A stretch of DNA of 64,000 bases, taken from a candidate division Zixibacteria bacterium SM23_81. Its GTDB lineage: Bacteria; SM23-81. Made by a program: the position numbers and the translations under genes. Positions 1 through 8,532 of the stretch are shown piece after piece; the stretch's first letter is position 1; the number at the start of each line of letters is the position of its first letter. The stretch spans positions 1 through 64,000 of the forward strand of contig LJUY01000010.1 in NCBI GenBank assembly GCA_001304015.1, in the 5' to 3' direction. The notes under the pieces were generated by a model that worked only from the letters and a program-made list of their open reading frames with translations, searched no databases and had not been told where the DNA came from.

Positions 1-520
1 CGTCCATCTCCCAGCGCTCGGCCAGGGGACGAAAAACGTCCAGGCCCAAATTGCTCAGGAAAACAACCGTGGGATGGAGCAGGGCCGTCAGGCTTCGCGT
101 GAAGGCCACCAGGGGATCGAAGGGCCAGAGTAGAGAACGGCCCAAGAGGCCTAAAAGCAGAAGAAAAGCCAGCAGGTAATATTTGGGAAGTCGGGGAATA
201 TTTTTAATTTTTAAGCGGGCAAGCTTTTTGGAGCAGAGAAAACGGTCGGAAATGTCGATGGTCGTTCCCAGAGGACACACATAGCCGCAAAAAAAACGCC
301 CCAAAAAAATGGTGACTCCCAAAAGTCCCAGGGAGAGCAACATTCTTGGAACTACGGTCCGGCCAGCCAGAAATGAGATCGCGGCAGCCAACGGATCCAG
401 CCTCAATAGCAATTCCACAGGGATGGGGCTGCCCAGGGGAAACTTGGTCAGGGCGAAGAGGAGCAGAAAAAAAAGCAGAAACAGACCTTGGATCACTGCC
501 CGAATGGTTTGGGCCTTCAT
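1..520 (-). CDS. Membrane polyferredoxin (4Fe-4S, NapH/YccM type), C-terminus beyond the window
   Basis: The minus strand from ATG at 520 reads through to base 1 without a stop, so about 173 residues are visible and the C-terminus is missing. A hydrophobic N-terminal segment is followed near residue 70 by CGYVCPLG, the iron-sulfur motif typical of NapH-like polyferredoxins, then a second hydrophobic segment (YYLLAFLLLLGLLGRSLL). Such proteins sit in the inner membrane and pass electrons between quinol or ferredoxin and exported redox proteins. The ATG overlaps the TGA of the DUF362 gene by four bases, which suggests translational coupling. The electron route is inferred; the fold class is fairly clear from the CxxxCP motif and membrane pattern. 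Confidence 0.75.
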   Translation of the reverse strand, partial: MKAQTIRAVIQGLFLLFFLLLFALTKFPLGSPIPVELLLRLDPLAAAISFLAGRTVVPRMLLSLGLLGVTIFLGRFFCGYVCPLGTTIDISDRFLCSKKLARLKIKNIPRLPKYYLLAFLLLLGLLGRSLLWPFDPLVAFTRSLTALLHPTVVFLSNLGLDVFRPLAERWEMD

Positions 521-1449
521 CCCAGCTCGACCTCGGTGAGCTGCACCTGCTCCAGATCGATCTTGCCCAGCCCCAGATCATGAGCGGCCGATATGTGCGC
601 CACCTGTTTGCCCGTCAGGGAGCGATTTTGCCAGGGGGTCATCTGGATCACATGGGCGTCCACGGCCACGGGATCGAGGCCAGCCACTATGGCGTTCAGG
701 TCGAGAATCTTGCCCGGCCCTCTGGGGCCGCCAGTAACCAAAGCCCGGGTGGCGTCCACCAGGGTGAGGTTTGGCCGGATGACAGTGGAGAGCTCTGCGA
801 TGGCCTGATGAAGATCGGTGGCCTGATGGAAGTGACCCCGGTCCCAGATGAGGCCCATCAGGTTCTTCATCCCCAGGCTGACGCCCGTGGCGGAGTGAGA
901 TTTGGCCGTCGGCAGATTGATAATCACGTCGGCCTTGAGGACCTCTTTGGCCACCTCCACCTGCGACAAAGCCGACCCATCTGGTACCGTCACCTGTTCG
1001 AAAAACCGTTGCCGGTCAGACAACACCACCGTGACACCATCAAGATCACTGCAAGCCTCTTTTAATCTCGTCTGTTTCAGACAGATGGCGGGAGACTGGA
1101 GGGGGTGATCGAAAATGATCACCTTCCGGGCGCCGACCTCCAGGCACATCTCGGCCACAGTCTTCACCACCTGGGCGCTGGTGGTGGCTCCCCACTCTGG
1201 TGGTGAGCCGAAGGAGGCGTTGGGCTTCAGCAGCACCCTTTGATCCTTCTGCACGAAGGCGCTCATCCCTCCTAACAGATCCACGGCCTTGCGCACAGCC
1301 GCCACCACAGGCCCCTTCACCTGCACCAGGGTTGTGGCCCTCTCCTCCTGGGCAAAGGCTTGAAACCAAGAGGGTAACAAGGTCCCCAAGCCAATGGCCG
1401 CTCCGGCGCTTTTTTTGATGAACTCACGCCGAGATAGGTGTTCCCCCAT
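517..1449 (-). CDS. Tat-exported DUF362 family protein
   Basis: 310 residues. The N-terminus carries a twin-arginine signal (SRREFIKKSAGAA), so the folded, probably cofactor-bearing protein is exported. The body matches DUF362 in its typical phrases, such as LLKPNASFG, INLPTAKSHSATGVSLGMKNLMG and DPVAVDAH. The biochemical role of the family is not settled; members often neighbour ferredoxins, as here. It is the shortest of three DUF362 paralogues in the first 6 kb and lacks the C-terminal sorting domain of the middle one. The ATG follows a GGAACGAGGG ribosome site. It probably passes electrons to or from the coupled polyferredoxin, which is inference from position. Confidence 0.85.
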   Translation of the reverse strand: MGEHLSRREFIKKSAGAAIGLGTLLPSWFQAFAQEERATTLVQVKGPVVAAVRKAVDLLGGMSAFVQKDQRVLLKPNASFGSPPEWGATTSAQVVKTVAEMCLEVGARKVIIFDHPLQSPAICLKQTRLKEACSDLDGVTVVLSDRQRFFEQVTVPDGSALSQVEVAKEVLKADVIINLPTAKSHSATGVSLGMKNLMGLIWDRGHFHQATDLHQAIAELSTVIRPNLTLVDATRALVTGGPRGPGKILDLNAIVAGLDPVAVDAHVIQMTPWQNRSLTGKQVAHISAAHDLGLGKIDLEQVQLTEVELG

Positions 1450-1488
1450 CCCTCGTTCCTTTCATGGATCAGCATTTGGCATTATCTC

Positions 1489-2040
1489 TCAGGAGATTTT
1501 GCCCGATATGTTTCGAGCGAAGAGTTTGGCCACGTCCAGGGCTTGATCCTCTCCACTGTAGATGTCGATGGTGACGAAGAACTTGTCCTCATGGAACTCG
1601 ACAGAGCAGCTCAAGGAAAACTGTTCTGTCCGAGCCTGGGTGCCAACCGCATCGGTCCCCGTCCACGGGGTGCCCGTTCCGGACCCAGGATCTTCGTACA
1701 GCGCCTGGGCCTGATTGGCGCTCTCTTGTTGAAAGACCCGCACCGAGAGTGTGGTGTTGGACCAGGAGCCGGATCCTTGATAGTCTTGGAAGGCTGCTTC
1801 CTCAAAACCGTATCGTATGTAAATCTCAGCCTCGCCGTTAATCGGCTGATAGAGGGCCTGCCCTACCCACTCCTGGGGATCCCCCTGAGGCGTCCAGCCG
1901 CTTATTTCGTCGGCTGTGGGTAACACATCCACGGGGTCCAGGACTTTCTCTCCCGGATCAGTACCTTTCTCTTTGGAACAGCCCGCCAAGACCATAGCCA
2001 GCAGAATGATAGAGAGCGGAAAAATCATTCGGAATTTCAT
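1489..2040 (-). CDS. Lipoprotein with one DUF6599-like domain
   Basis: 183 residues from the ATG at 2040, nine bases after GGGGAG; an in-frame ATG at 2049 sits too close to that site. The signal peptide ends in a lipobox (LAGC), so the mature protein should be lipid-anchored. The rest is one copy of a domain found twice in the gene at 3490-4764: an opening ADEISGWT, then IYIRYGFEEAAFQDY, a strand with VFQQESANQAQALYEDP, and an EFHEDKFFVTI strand. This resembles DUF6599, a family of unknown function. It lies between two DUF362 genes, repeating the pairing seen upstream. Confidence 0.75.
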   Translation of the reverse strand: MKFRMIFPLSIILLAMVLAGCSKEKGTDPGEKVLDPVDVLPTADEISGWTPQGDPQEWVGQALYQPINGEAEIYIRYGFEEAAFQDYQGSGSWSNTTLSVRVFQQESANQAQALYEDPGSGTGTPWTGTDAVGTQARTEQFSLSCSVEFHEDKFFVTIDIYSGEDQALDVAKLFARNISGKIS

Positions 2041-2058
2041 GAATATCATCTCCCCAGA

Positions 2059-3420
2059 TTACCTCGTCAGGATCATCTTTGCGTTGGCGGCATAGTTGGG
2101 GGTCTGCAACCGACAGAAATACAAACCGCTAGCCACCAGTCCACCCCGCTCATCCTGACCCTCCCAGGCAACCAGATAGTCTCCAGGTCCGCGCATCCCC
2201 TGAAACAGGGTCGAGACTCTCTGGCCGCGAACGTTAAACACCTCCACCCGAACGGGAACCGGCCTTTGGCCCCCGATATGGTAGGGAACGACCGTTCGCG
2301 CGTTAAAGGGATTGGGATAGGCATGCCCCAGGCGGTATCCCCCAGGCTGGAGGCTCGGTCTGTTATCCTCAGAAACACCCGTGGATGGATTGACGATATG
2401 CCGCACGTCCATTTGCCCGGGATCATTGGTGCCCAAATTGTAGGGTACGCCGGCAGCAGTGGCGATGTGCGTGGCCATACCCGTGGTCTGGCAGCCATGA
2501 TTAGCGAGGATCAGCATACCCTGGTAATCCAGGGCCACCGGGTCCTGGCTCAACAGGATACCATTATACGCAAATTGGGGATATCCACTTGGGCCTCCAC
2601 TATATATCCCGAAGATGCCATCGCAGATGCTCACCACCTGGGGATTGCCCAGCTGATCACGAATCTGTTGGTTCAGGGCGGGAAGGTAGGGATCGCAATA
2701 GGACCCGTGGAGCGCTCCAGGGTTGTGGATGCTGCCATAGTGATTCTTGAGGCTGAAGGTCACACCCGACGTACTGTGATTTTTCAGCACAGAGAGGTTG
2801 ATGAGATAATCGCAGTGTTGGCTCATAATGCTGCTTGGATAACAGGTGCGGCCATTGACTTGAAGAGAGGCAGGGTCGTAGCCATATCCAGATTGATCCG
2901 TGCCGAAACAGCGCACCGTGTCCGGGTCGGAGCCGGTATAGCGGCTATAGCCGGCGTTGCTCAGCTCATTATTGGTTCTGTCCCAGATGATGATGTTGTT
3001 CCGGGGAAAATCGCTCCCCCCCACCTGCATGCGGGCCAAGCCCTCCGCGATGGCATAGGCCACCTCCGGATGACTGGAACAGTAGCGGTTAATGCAATTG
3101 ACCTTGATGCCAATTTGACTGGCGGAGGTAATGCCAGGAAATAGGGACAGCCATGCCGCGCCGACAGAGATCTCATCGGTAAGCTCCATGATGGCCCGGT
3201 CCATCATCACATGAACCACATCGGCAACGATGGTAGATCCAGCGGAGGCGGCCTCATCGGTAACGATCACCACCCTGCTGGGCTGGCTATCGCCCCAGGA
3301 GGTCCCCAGGGGGAAATCGGTGAGAGATGACGCTAGAGCGAAGCCGGCGGTGCCCCAGGTCGCTCGCTTTATAAAGTTGCGGCGACTCAATCGCCTTCGG
3401 TGAGATTTCGATTTATCCAT
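2059..3420 (-). CDS. Tat-exported DUF362 protein with C-terminal FlgD/T9SS-type sorting domain
   Basis: 453 residues from ATG 3420 (GAGG ten bases upstream; a TTG at 3441 is in frame). The Tat signal is SRRNFIKRATWG. The DUF362 core spans about residues 40-350 and includes GIKVNCINRYCSSHPEVA and SVLKNHSTSGVTFSLKNHYG. About the last 95 residues form an Ig-like sorting domain with YPNPFNARTVVPYHI and VEVFNVRGQRV, ending AKMILTR. The core is clearly paralogous to the gene at 4790-5971, sharing long near-identical stretches. A Tat signal and a surface-type sorting domain in one protein is unusual, because it implies export of a folded protein followed by outer-membrane handling. Confidence 0.88.
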   Translation of the reverse strand: MDKSKSHRRRLSRRNFIKRATWGTAGFALASSLTDFPLGTSWGDSQPSRVVIVTDEAASAGSTIVADVVHVMMDRAIMELTDEISVGAAWLSLFPGITSASQIGIKVNCINRYCSSHPEVAYAIAEGLARMQVGGSDFPRNNIIIWDRTNNELSNAGYSRYTGSDPDTVRCFGTDQSGYGYDPASLQVNGRTCYPSSIMSQHCDYLINLSVLKNHSTSGVTFSLKNHYGSIHNPGALHGSYCDPYLPALNQQIRDQLGNPQVVSICDGIFGIYSGGPSGYPQFAYNGILLSQDPVALDYQGMLILANHGCQTTGMATHIATAAGVPYNLGTNDPGQMDVRHIVNPSTGVSEDNRPSLQPGGYRLGHAYPNPFNARTVVPYHIGGQRPVPVRVEVFNVRGQRVSTLFQGMRGPGDYLVAWEGQDERGGLVASGLYFCRLQTPNYAANAKMILTR

Positions 3421-3489
3421 AGCGTCATAACCTCGTTTCAAAATAACCCCCTGTCGTTTTCATTGTCAAGGATATTTTCCTCCGATCCC

Positions 3490-4764
3490 TCACCGGCAAA
3501 GGACTAACTTGGTGGTCCTAACCTTAGAACCGCATTGCATGTGGCAGAAATAAATCCCTGAGGCCACGGCTCTGCCCAGATCATCGCGCCCATCCCAGGG
3601 GATTGCGTAGCGTCCCGGAATCGGCTCTTGGGACAAACAAATTTTCCTGATCCTCTGCCCGACCACATTGCATATGTGCAACTGAAAGGGCTGCTGGCTA
3701 TCCCAGTCCTGTGGTATCCGATACTGGATGACCACTCGGTCGTTAAAAGGGTTGGGGAAGGCCTGAATCAGCTCCCAGTGAACAGGTTCCTGCTCAGCGA
3801 TCAACCCTCCCCCCTCAATAGGAGTAGCCTGAATCTTCTGATCTACCAGCTGACAGAAGGAAACCAGATCCGCTAGGGAGGAATCCGATTTATCCTGAAT
3901 CAGCAGGCGGGCCAGATTTCGGTCTCGCCAAAACTGGGCGCTGTATGTCCACGAGCTGGTCGTGTCCAGTCGACCCTCCTGGCCGAAATCAGTCAGAAGA
4001 ACTTCCTCCCCGGTTTCAAGATGGGGATCGTGATACAGGGACTGAGCGTTGCTGGTGGTGCCGAGATCAAAAAGCTCCAGTTGCAGAAGGATAAACTGCC
4101 CGTTGTAGTAGTTTTGCCTGAGGCCGGTTGTACATCCGCACCCCCAAAAGAGGTCCGCCTCGTCGTCTAACAAAGAGGTGAGAGACAAAGAATCGGTGGC
4201 CATCAGGTATCGCTTCCAGCCGGGCATTTCCCCGTTTGTGGGAAGGCCATCCACCGCTGGCTTTGCCCCCAGCTTCTGGTCAACCAATTGACACAAATCC
4301 TTCAGAACCTGAAGACTATAAGAGCTTTTCTGAATGATGGTTCCCCGCACGAAGTACCGATCTCTCCAGAACTCCGCCTTGTAGGAACCCAGAGCCATGG
4401 TGTCTACCCGCCCCTCGACGCCGAAATTATCGCAAGGCACCTCCCAGCCTATTTCCAGAGCAGGATCATGATAGGTGCTCTCGGCATTGATGGTGCTTCC
4501 TTGATCGTATATCTCCAGCAATAGTTCAATGAAGTCAGCATCGTAATACTTCTGAAAGACGGCCTCCTGAAAGCCGTGTTCAACGTACACAATCCCAGCT
4601 CCGTCGATGAGCAAGTAGAGCTCATCTTCATCCTGCGGCCATTGATAGGTCGTCCAGCCAGCTATCTCATCGCTCTCTGGCAGGAAGGAATTCAATTCCG
4701 CTACCCCGGCAGGGACGGCGATGAAAATCAAAAGACCAAGGATGGCCCACGCTGTTTGCCACAT
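3490..4764 (-). CDS. Secreted protein, two DUF6599-like repeats plus FlgD/T9SS-type sorting domain
   Basis: 424 residues. I chose ATG 4764 (AAGG seven bases upstream), which opens directly into a signal peptide (MWQTAWAILGLLIFIAVPAGVA); ATG 4800 would add twelve residues. Two tandem repeats of about 160 residues follow. Each begins with a GW phrase (DEIAGWT; GEMPGWK), carries NAxSxYHDPxLExG and ends CQLVDQKxxAxP. The last 85 residues are a sorting domain (AFPNPFNDRVVIQYRI; DDLGRAVASGIYFC). The single-repeat version is the lipoprotein at 1489-2040. Function is unknown, but the fixed pairing with DUF362 genes suggests a joint task at the cell surface. Confidence 0.8.
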   Translation of the reverse strand: MWQTAWAILGLLIFIAVPAGVAELNSFLPESDEIAGWTTYQWPQDEDELYLLIDGAGIVYVEHGFQEAVFQKYYDADFIELLLEIYDQGSTINAESTYHDPALEIGWEVPCDNFGVEGRVDTMALGSYKAEFWRDRYFVRGTIIQKSSYSLQVLKDLCQLVDQKLGAKPAVDGLPTNGEMPGWKRYLMATDSLSLTSLLDDEADLFWGCGCTTGLRQNYYNGQFILLQLELFDLGTTSNAQSLYHDPHLETGEEVLLTDFGQEGRLDTTSSWTYSAQFWRDRNLARLLIQDKSDSSLADLVSFCQLVDQKIQATPIEGGGLIAEQEPVHWELIQAFPNPFNDRVVIQYRIPQDWDSQQPFQLHICNVVGQRIRKICLSQEPIPGRYAIPWDGRDDLGRAVASGIYFCHMQCGSKVRTTKLVLCR

Positions 4765-4789
4765 GGAGAACCTTCTTGCGGAAAAAGAC

Positions 4790-5971
4790 TCACATACCAC
4801 GAGCGTATCGATTGATAGCCCACTGAACCTGCAGGGGAGTGGCGAGACCCTCTTTGTGAAAGCGAATCATCTTGTCCACATGCTCTCGGGTAGCTGGCGC
4901 GATGGGATTGTGCTCCACCACGTCCATCTCCGCTGGGTTGGCCGTGCCGAGTTCGTATGTGTCGTCGGCAGTTTCGATATAAGTAGCAGCGCCGGTGGTG
5001 GCACAGCCGTTGTCGGCAAGGACTTGTCTGCCATTGTAGTCCACGGCCACTAGATCGGTGCCTATAATAATCCCGCCGTAGATGAACTGAGGGCTACTTC
5101 CGGGTCCCCCCAATCTCACCCCCACCAGCGCATCGATGATGGCCAGCCTGTGTTTGTTGTCCAAACTATCTCGAATTTCCGCACTGAGTTCGGCGATGTC
5201 CGGATCCATACCGTGCATTGCCGATGGATTATGAATTGATCCCAAGTGATTTTTCAAGCTCAAGGTGACACCTGCAGCACCTTGCCAGTTTTTTAAAACG
5301 GCCAGGTTGATGAGATAGTCGCTGTGCTGGGCGAGGATGCTGCTCGGATTGCAGGTGTGGCCGGTGACGATAATGGATGAGCCCGAATCGTATCCGTATC
5401 CGGATTCATCAGTGCCAAAACAGCGAACCGCATCTGGGTCGGAACCGGTGTAATGGTTATACCCCGCGTTGCTCAGTTCAGCATTAAGTCTATCCCAGAC
5501 AATGATGTTGTTCCGGGGGAAATTGCCTGACCCTACCTGCATGCTGGCCAGGCCCTCAACTATGGCGTGAGCCACCTCGGGATGGCTGGAGCAGGAACTG
5601 TTGATGCAATTGACCTTGATGCCAATCACGTTGCTGGCGGTGAGTCCCGGAAATACCTGCGCCCAAGCAAGCCCCGGCGCCTCCTGGCCGGTAAGATCGG
5701 CGATGGCCAAATTGACCAACTCGCCCACGACGCTCTGGTCGAAGGTGACGCTTGGTAAAGACCCTATGACCGAATTGGGATGCCGGGCGATGACCACCTT
5801 GCTCAAATCTTGGGCCTTTTTGGCTTCAGACAGCGCCAGGCCAGAAAATGAACTTGCCAGGGCCACTCCGGCGGCGCCAGTCGACAGATCTCTAATGAAT
5901 TGGCGCCGACTGATGGTCGCCCTGGATTTTCCATCCTTACAACTAGGTTTCATCTTTTCTGGTCGTATCAC
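4790..5971 (-). CDS. Tat-exported DUF362 family protein
   Basis: 393 residues from a GTG at 5971, five bases after AAGGAGAG. The twin-arginine signal is SRRQFIRDLSTGAAG. The DUF362 core contains GIKVNCINSSCSSHPEVAHA, MQVGSGNFPRNNIIVWDR and AVLKNWQGAAGVTLSLKNH, closely matching the paralogue at 2059-3420. It has no YPNPF sorting domain and ends soon after the core, so the two copies differ in final location. It heads the sequence of DUF362 and DUF6599-like genes that runs to base 1; gaps are 25 to 70 bases, so one transcript is likely. Confidence 0.87.
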   Translation of the reverse strand: MIRPEKMKPSCKDGKSRATISRRQFIRDLSTGAAGVALASSFSGLALSEAKKAQDLSKVVIARHPNSVIGSLPSVTFDQSVVGELVNLAIADLTGQEAPGLAWAQVFPGLTASNVIGIKVNCINSSCSSHPEVAHAIVEGLASMQVGSGNFPRNNIIVWDRLNAELSNAGYNHYTGSDPDAVRCFGTDESGYGYDSGSSIIVTGHTCNPSSILAQHSDYLINLAVLKNWQGAAGVTLSLKNHLGSIHNPSAMHGMDPDIAELSAEIRDSLDNKHRLAIIDALVGVRLGGPGSSPQFIYGGIIIGTDLVAVDYNGRQVLADNGCATTGAATYIETADDTYELGTANPAEMDVVEHNPIAPATREHVDKMIRFHKEGLATPLQVQWAINRYARGM

Positions 5972-6022
5972 GGCCGCTCTCCTTGAAACCCTACACCCAA
6001 TAAGCTAAGGCTTAGTTCTCCA

Positions 6023-6913
6023 TCACTTCGCATTATCCAGGTATCTATCGAATTCGCCGGCACAGTTGGAGTCGTCGGATTCCTTGCCGGTGATATCTAC
6101 GGCACGAACCAGATAGAAGCAATTCGTCCCCGGATCACCGATGCAGCCAGCCGCCTCTTCCACATAAAAGGTGTCCATAGTGACACCGATGGAATCACCA
6201 CCGCCGGAGTCAAATTCCGGAAAGGTATCCCGAAAGACCACGTAATGATCGATGCCCACATCGTCCCGGGGAGGACTCCAGAACAGGAATATGTCCGCAC
6301 CAGAAAGAATCACCCCCAGATCATCTATCGTTGAGAGGATGTCCGAGGAGACGAGAACGGAGTCATTGTAGCCAAAAGTCTCCACAACGTTCGTTCCAGT
6401 AAGCTGGCCTGACCAGGTGTATCCCGGAAAATGGAGCCTGCCACCGGTGGTACATCGTGCCGTGTAGACAATTTGCAGGCTTCCCGTGCTGGGATTGATG
6501 ATCTGGCTGCATGGGCGATCTCCCAGGGAGTCCGGTGGTGCTTCAATGACCCAACGGTGGGGCTCTGTGCCGATAAAAACCTCGTCTCCTGCACCTACTT
6601 CGTGAATATAGGCCGTGTCGGACAGCAAAACGCCATTGACCCAAACCTCCACGGTGGAGATATCGAATAACTCCTGGGGTATGTGATCAGCAAAATACAG
6701 GTTGCGCAGCGAGTCCGGCTCTGAGTTGATCAAGCTCACCGTCACCACGAGGGTGTCCCCTTCGCTCACCAAAGTCGAATCGAAGGCTCTTGTAGCAGAG
6801 ATACCTACGGTGTCAGGAAAGACATAATCTGTAGCATGCGGAATTCCTCTCAACAACAAGATGGTCAATATCCCTAGCAGGGAAACGGCCATCATTCGAC
6901 CCATCCTATCCAT
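6023..6913 (-). CDS. Secreted protein with a fibronectin III-like domain and a GEFDR tail
   Basis: 296 residues from ATG 6913, seven bases after GGGAGG; the frame is open to 6958. A signal peptide (MAVSLLGILTILLLRGIPHA) precedes a domain with the look of a conserved-repeat or DUF11-type beta sandwich (SEGDTLVVTVSLINSEP). The C-terminal third is fibronectin III-like (LFWSPPRDDVGIDHYVVFRD; YLVRAVDITGKES). It ends KESDDSNCAGEFDRYLDNAK, almost the same ending as the protein at 49090-51129. There is no YPNPF sorting domain. The exact family is not recognised. Confidence 0.7.
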   Translation of the reverse strand: MDRMGRMMAVSLLGILTILLLRGIPHATDYVFPDTVGISATRAFDSTLVSEGDTLVVTVSLINSEPDSLRNLYFADHIPQELFDISTVEVWVNGVLLSDTAYIHEVGAGDEVFIGTEPHRWVIEAPPDSLGDRPCSQIINPSTGSLQIVYTARCTTGGRLHFPGYTWSGQLTGTNVVETFGYNDSVLVSSDILSTIDDLGVILSGADIFLFWSPPRDDVGIDHYVVFRDTFPEFDSGGGDSIGVTMDTFYVEEAAGCIGDPGTNCFYLVRAVDITGKESDDSNCAGEFDRYLDNAK

Positions 6914-7219
6914 GAAGAGACCTCCCGGAGACAATTGATTTCCCTTCTCTGGCTTCATCTCACATAATAGAACACTTTTATGAGCGAGTCAAGAAAGTAA
7001 AACCGGATATATCTTCGTTAGTTCAGCATTCTCCCGCAGCGTTCCGCTATTTGAAGAAAACAAAGGAAGGGTGAAACAGTATAATTTTTAGTGGAGTTCC
7101 CTCTTTTAACCTGTTATATTATGTGAGGAAAGATCAAAGGATTTGCTAATTTAGCGATAAGCATCGAAAATTTTTTAAACGCCCGCTGTACCTGGGCGTC
7201 CAATTAATGGAGCTTCTCA
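6914..7219. other. Divergent intergenic region
   Basis: About 300 bases between the minus-strand DUF362 block and the plus-strand sigma operon. It is AT-rich and should hold both outward promoters. I see TATAAT-like (about 7080) and TATATT-like (about 7117) hexamers toward the sigma gene but no convincing -35 partner for either. No RNA gene or open frame is supported. Confidence 0.5.
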
Positions 7220-7789
7220 TTGGGTGTCGACAAAGTAGCCGAAGAGAATGAACTGATTCAAAAGTTCCTGCGGGGCGAGCAATGGGCCTTCGACAGACTT
7301 ATGATCCTCCACCAAAAGAAAGTCTACCGCGTCGCCCTGGGCATGTTGGGAGACCATGACGAGGCGGCTGATGTCACCCAAGAGGCTTTCATTCGGGCTT
7401 TCCGATCTCTGAAAAACTTCAAATTCGGCTCCAGCTTTGGCACTTGGCTGCATCGTATCACCGTTAATCTGTGCATCAGCCATATTCGCCGGAAGAAGTT
7501 TCGCCAACATCTTTCTCTCTCCGAGGTGTCTCACATGCTCAGATCGCCGCTGGGCAGGCCGGCACGAGATCTTGCGTTGAAGGACCTAGGCCAACAGATC
7601 GATCAGGCCATCGCCGCTCTGCCGCCGAAGCAGCGAGCCATTTTCGTGATGCACTACTATGAAGAATTGCCCCACAAGGAGATCGCCGAGATCATGAACC
7701 GCACCGAAGGGGCCATCAAATCCAGTTATTGTCAAGCGGTTAAGAAACTGCGCAAAAGGTTGCTTGATCATGGCCAAATCGAGTCCTAA
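7220..7789 (+). CDS. ECF-type RNA polymerase sigma factor
   Basis: 189 residues. The start is a TTG at 7220: GGAG lies seven bases upstream (7209-7212) and an in-frame stop at 7205 rules out a longer form. Region 2 is clear (FDRLMILHQKKVYRVALGML, then DVTQEAFIRAFRSL and SSFGTWLHRITVNLC), as is region 4 (ALPPKQRAIFVMHYYEELPH, then IAEIMNRTEGAIKSSYCQAV). It directs polymerase to an alternative promoter set. It overlaps the anti-sigma gene by 20 bases and leads an operon of envelope proteins, so an envelope-stress role is likely. That role is inference. Confidence 0.93.
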   Translation: MGVDKVAEENELIQKFLRGEQWAFDRLMILHQKKVYRVALGMLGDHDEAADVTQEAFIRAFRSLKNFKFGSSFGTWLHRITVNLCISHIRRKKFRQHLSLSEVSHMLRSPLGRPARDLALKDLGQQIDQAIAALPPKQRAIFVMHYYEELPHKEIAEIMNRTEGAIKSSYCQAVKKLRKRLLDHGQIES

Positions 7790-8492
7790 AGAAGTAAGCC
7801 GCCGGATCCGAGCCCACTGTAAACGCGTCCAGGCGTCGCTGGTAGCGCATCTGGAAAACCAGCTTACTCCGGAGGAGCAACGAAGGGTGGGCCAACACTT
7901 GAAAGTCTGCCCTCGCTGCGCTGACGAAAAGGCCTCTTTACAGAAAACCTTGAACCTTCTGAGCCAGAGGTCCTTTCATGAACCAGATGAGAGTTTCTGG
8001 ATGGAGCTGAGGCACGTTGTGCGCCAGGGCATCAGGGAGAAAGAGGGTGTCTCTCGTGTGAGACCTCCCTTTCCGGCCAGAGCCTGGGTACCGGCGGTGG
8101 TGGTCGCTTCACTTCTGGTTTTCCTCTTTCTGTGGTGGTCGCGCTCTCCCCATCCCCCTGTGCCTGGAGAGGGCTCTCTCCTAGCCCACCTGGAGCAAGA
8201 AGGCCTGCGGAATTTGGTGCAACTGGGGGATGAGTGGTCGAGCATGGAGGAGTTCGAACCTGCAGAAACTGTAGAGGACTCTTTGGTAGTGTTGTTGGCG
8301 ACCATACCTCGGCCAGCACTAGCTCTAGAGCAGCTGTTAGTTCAAGAAAAAATGGGAGAGGACCCGGGCCTTTGGGAGACGGTTATCGAGGAAGAACGTG
8401 CGCCAGAGTCAGCTCTCGAGGACTTGCTGGAAGACCTCTCAGAACCACAGCTTATGGAGCTGTCATCAAGATTGGAAAAGATTATAGGGTAA
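7770..8492 (+). CDS. Membrane anti-sigma factor with zf-HC2 domain
   Basis: 240 residues from ATG 7770 (a TTG at 7764 is also in frame), beginning inside the sigma gene. The N-terminus has the zinc-binding anti-sigma pattern: a Cys in RAHCKRV, then HLKVCPRC, giving a C...HxxxCxxC site. A single membrane helix (VPAVVVASLLVFLFLWW) lies near residue 110, and an acidic segment follows outside. This is the normal topology of a membrane anti-sigma factor that holds the ECF factor until an envelope signal arrives. The overlap with the sigma gene supports the pairing. Confidence 0.9.
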   Translation: MAKSSPKEVSRRIRAHCKRVQASLVAHLENQLTPEEQRRVGQHLKVCPRCADEKASLQKTLNLLSQRSFHEPDESFWMELRHVVRQGIREKEGVSRVRPPFPARAWVPAVVVASLLVFLFLWWSRSPHPPVPGEGSLLAHLEQEGLRNLVQLGDEWSSMEEFEPAETVEDSLVVLLATIPRPALALEQLLVQEKMGEDPGLWETVIEEERAPESALEDLLEDLSEPQLMELSSRLEKIIG

Positions 8493-8532
8493 CAGAATTG
8501 TTCACCGCAAATTCTATGCCCAGGAGGGGAAC

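Noticed and set aside
2266-3144. 292-codon open frame on the plus strand
   Set aside because: It lies wholly antisense to a clear DUF362 gene and its translation (many Ile/Val/His/Arg) has no family features.
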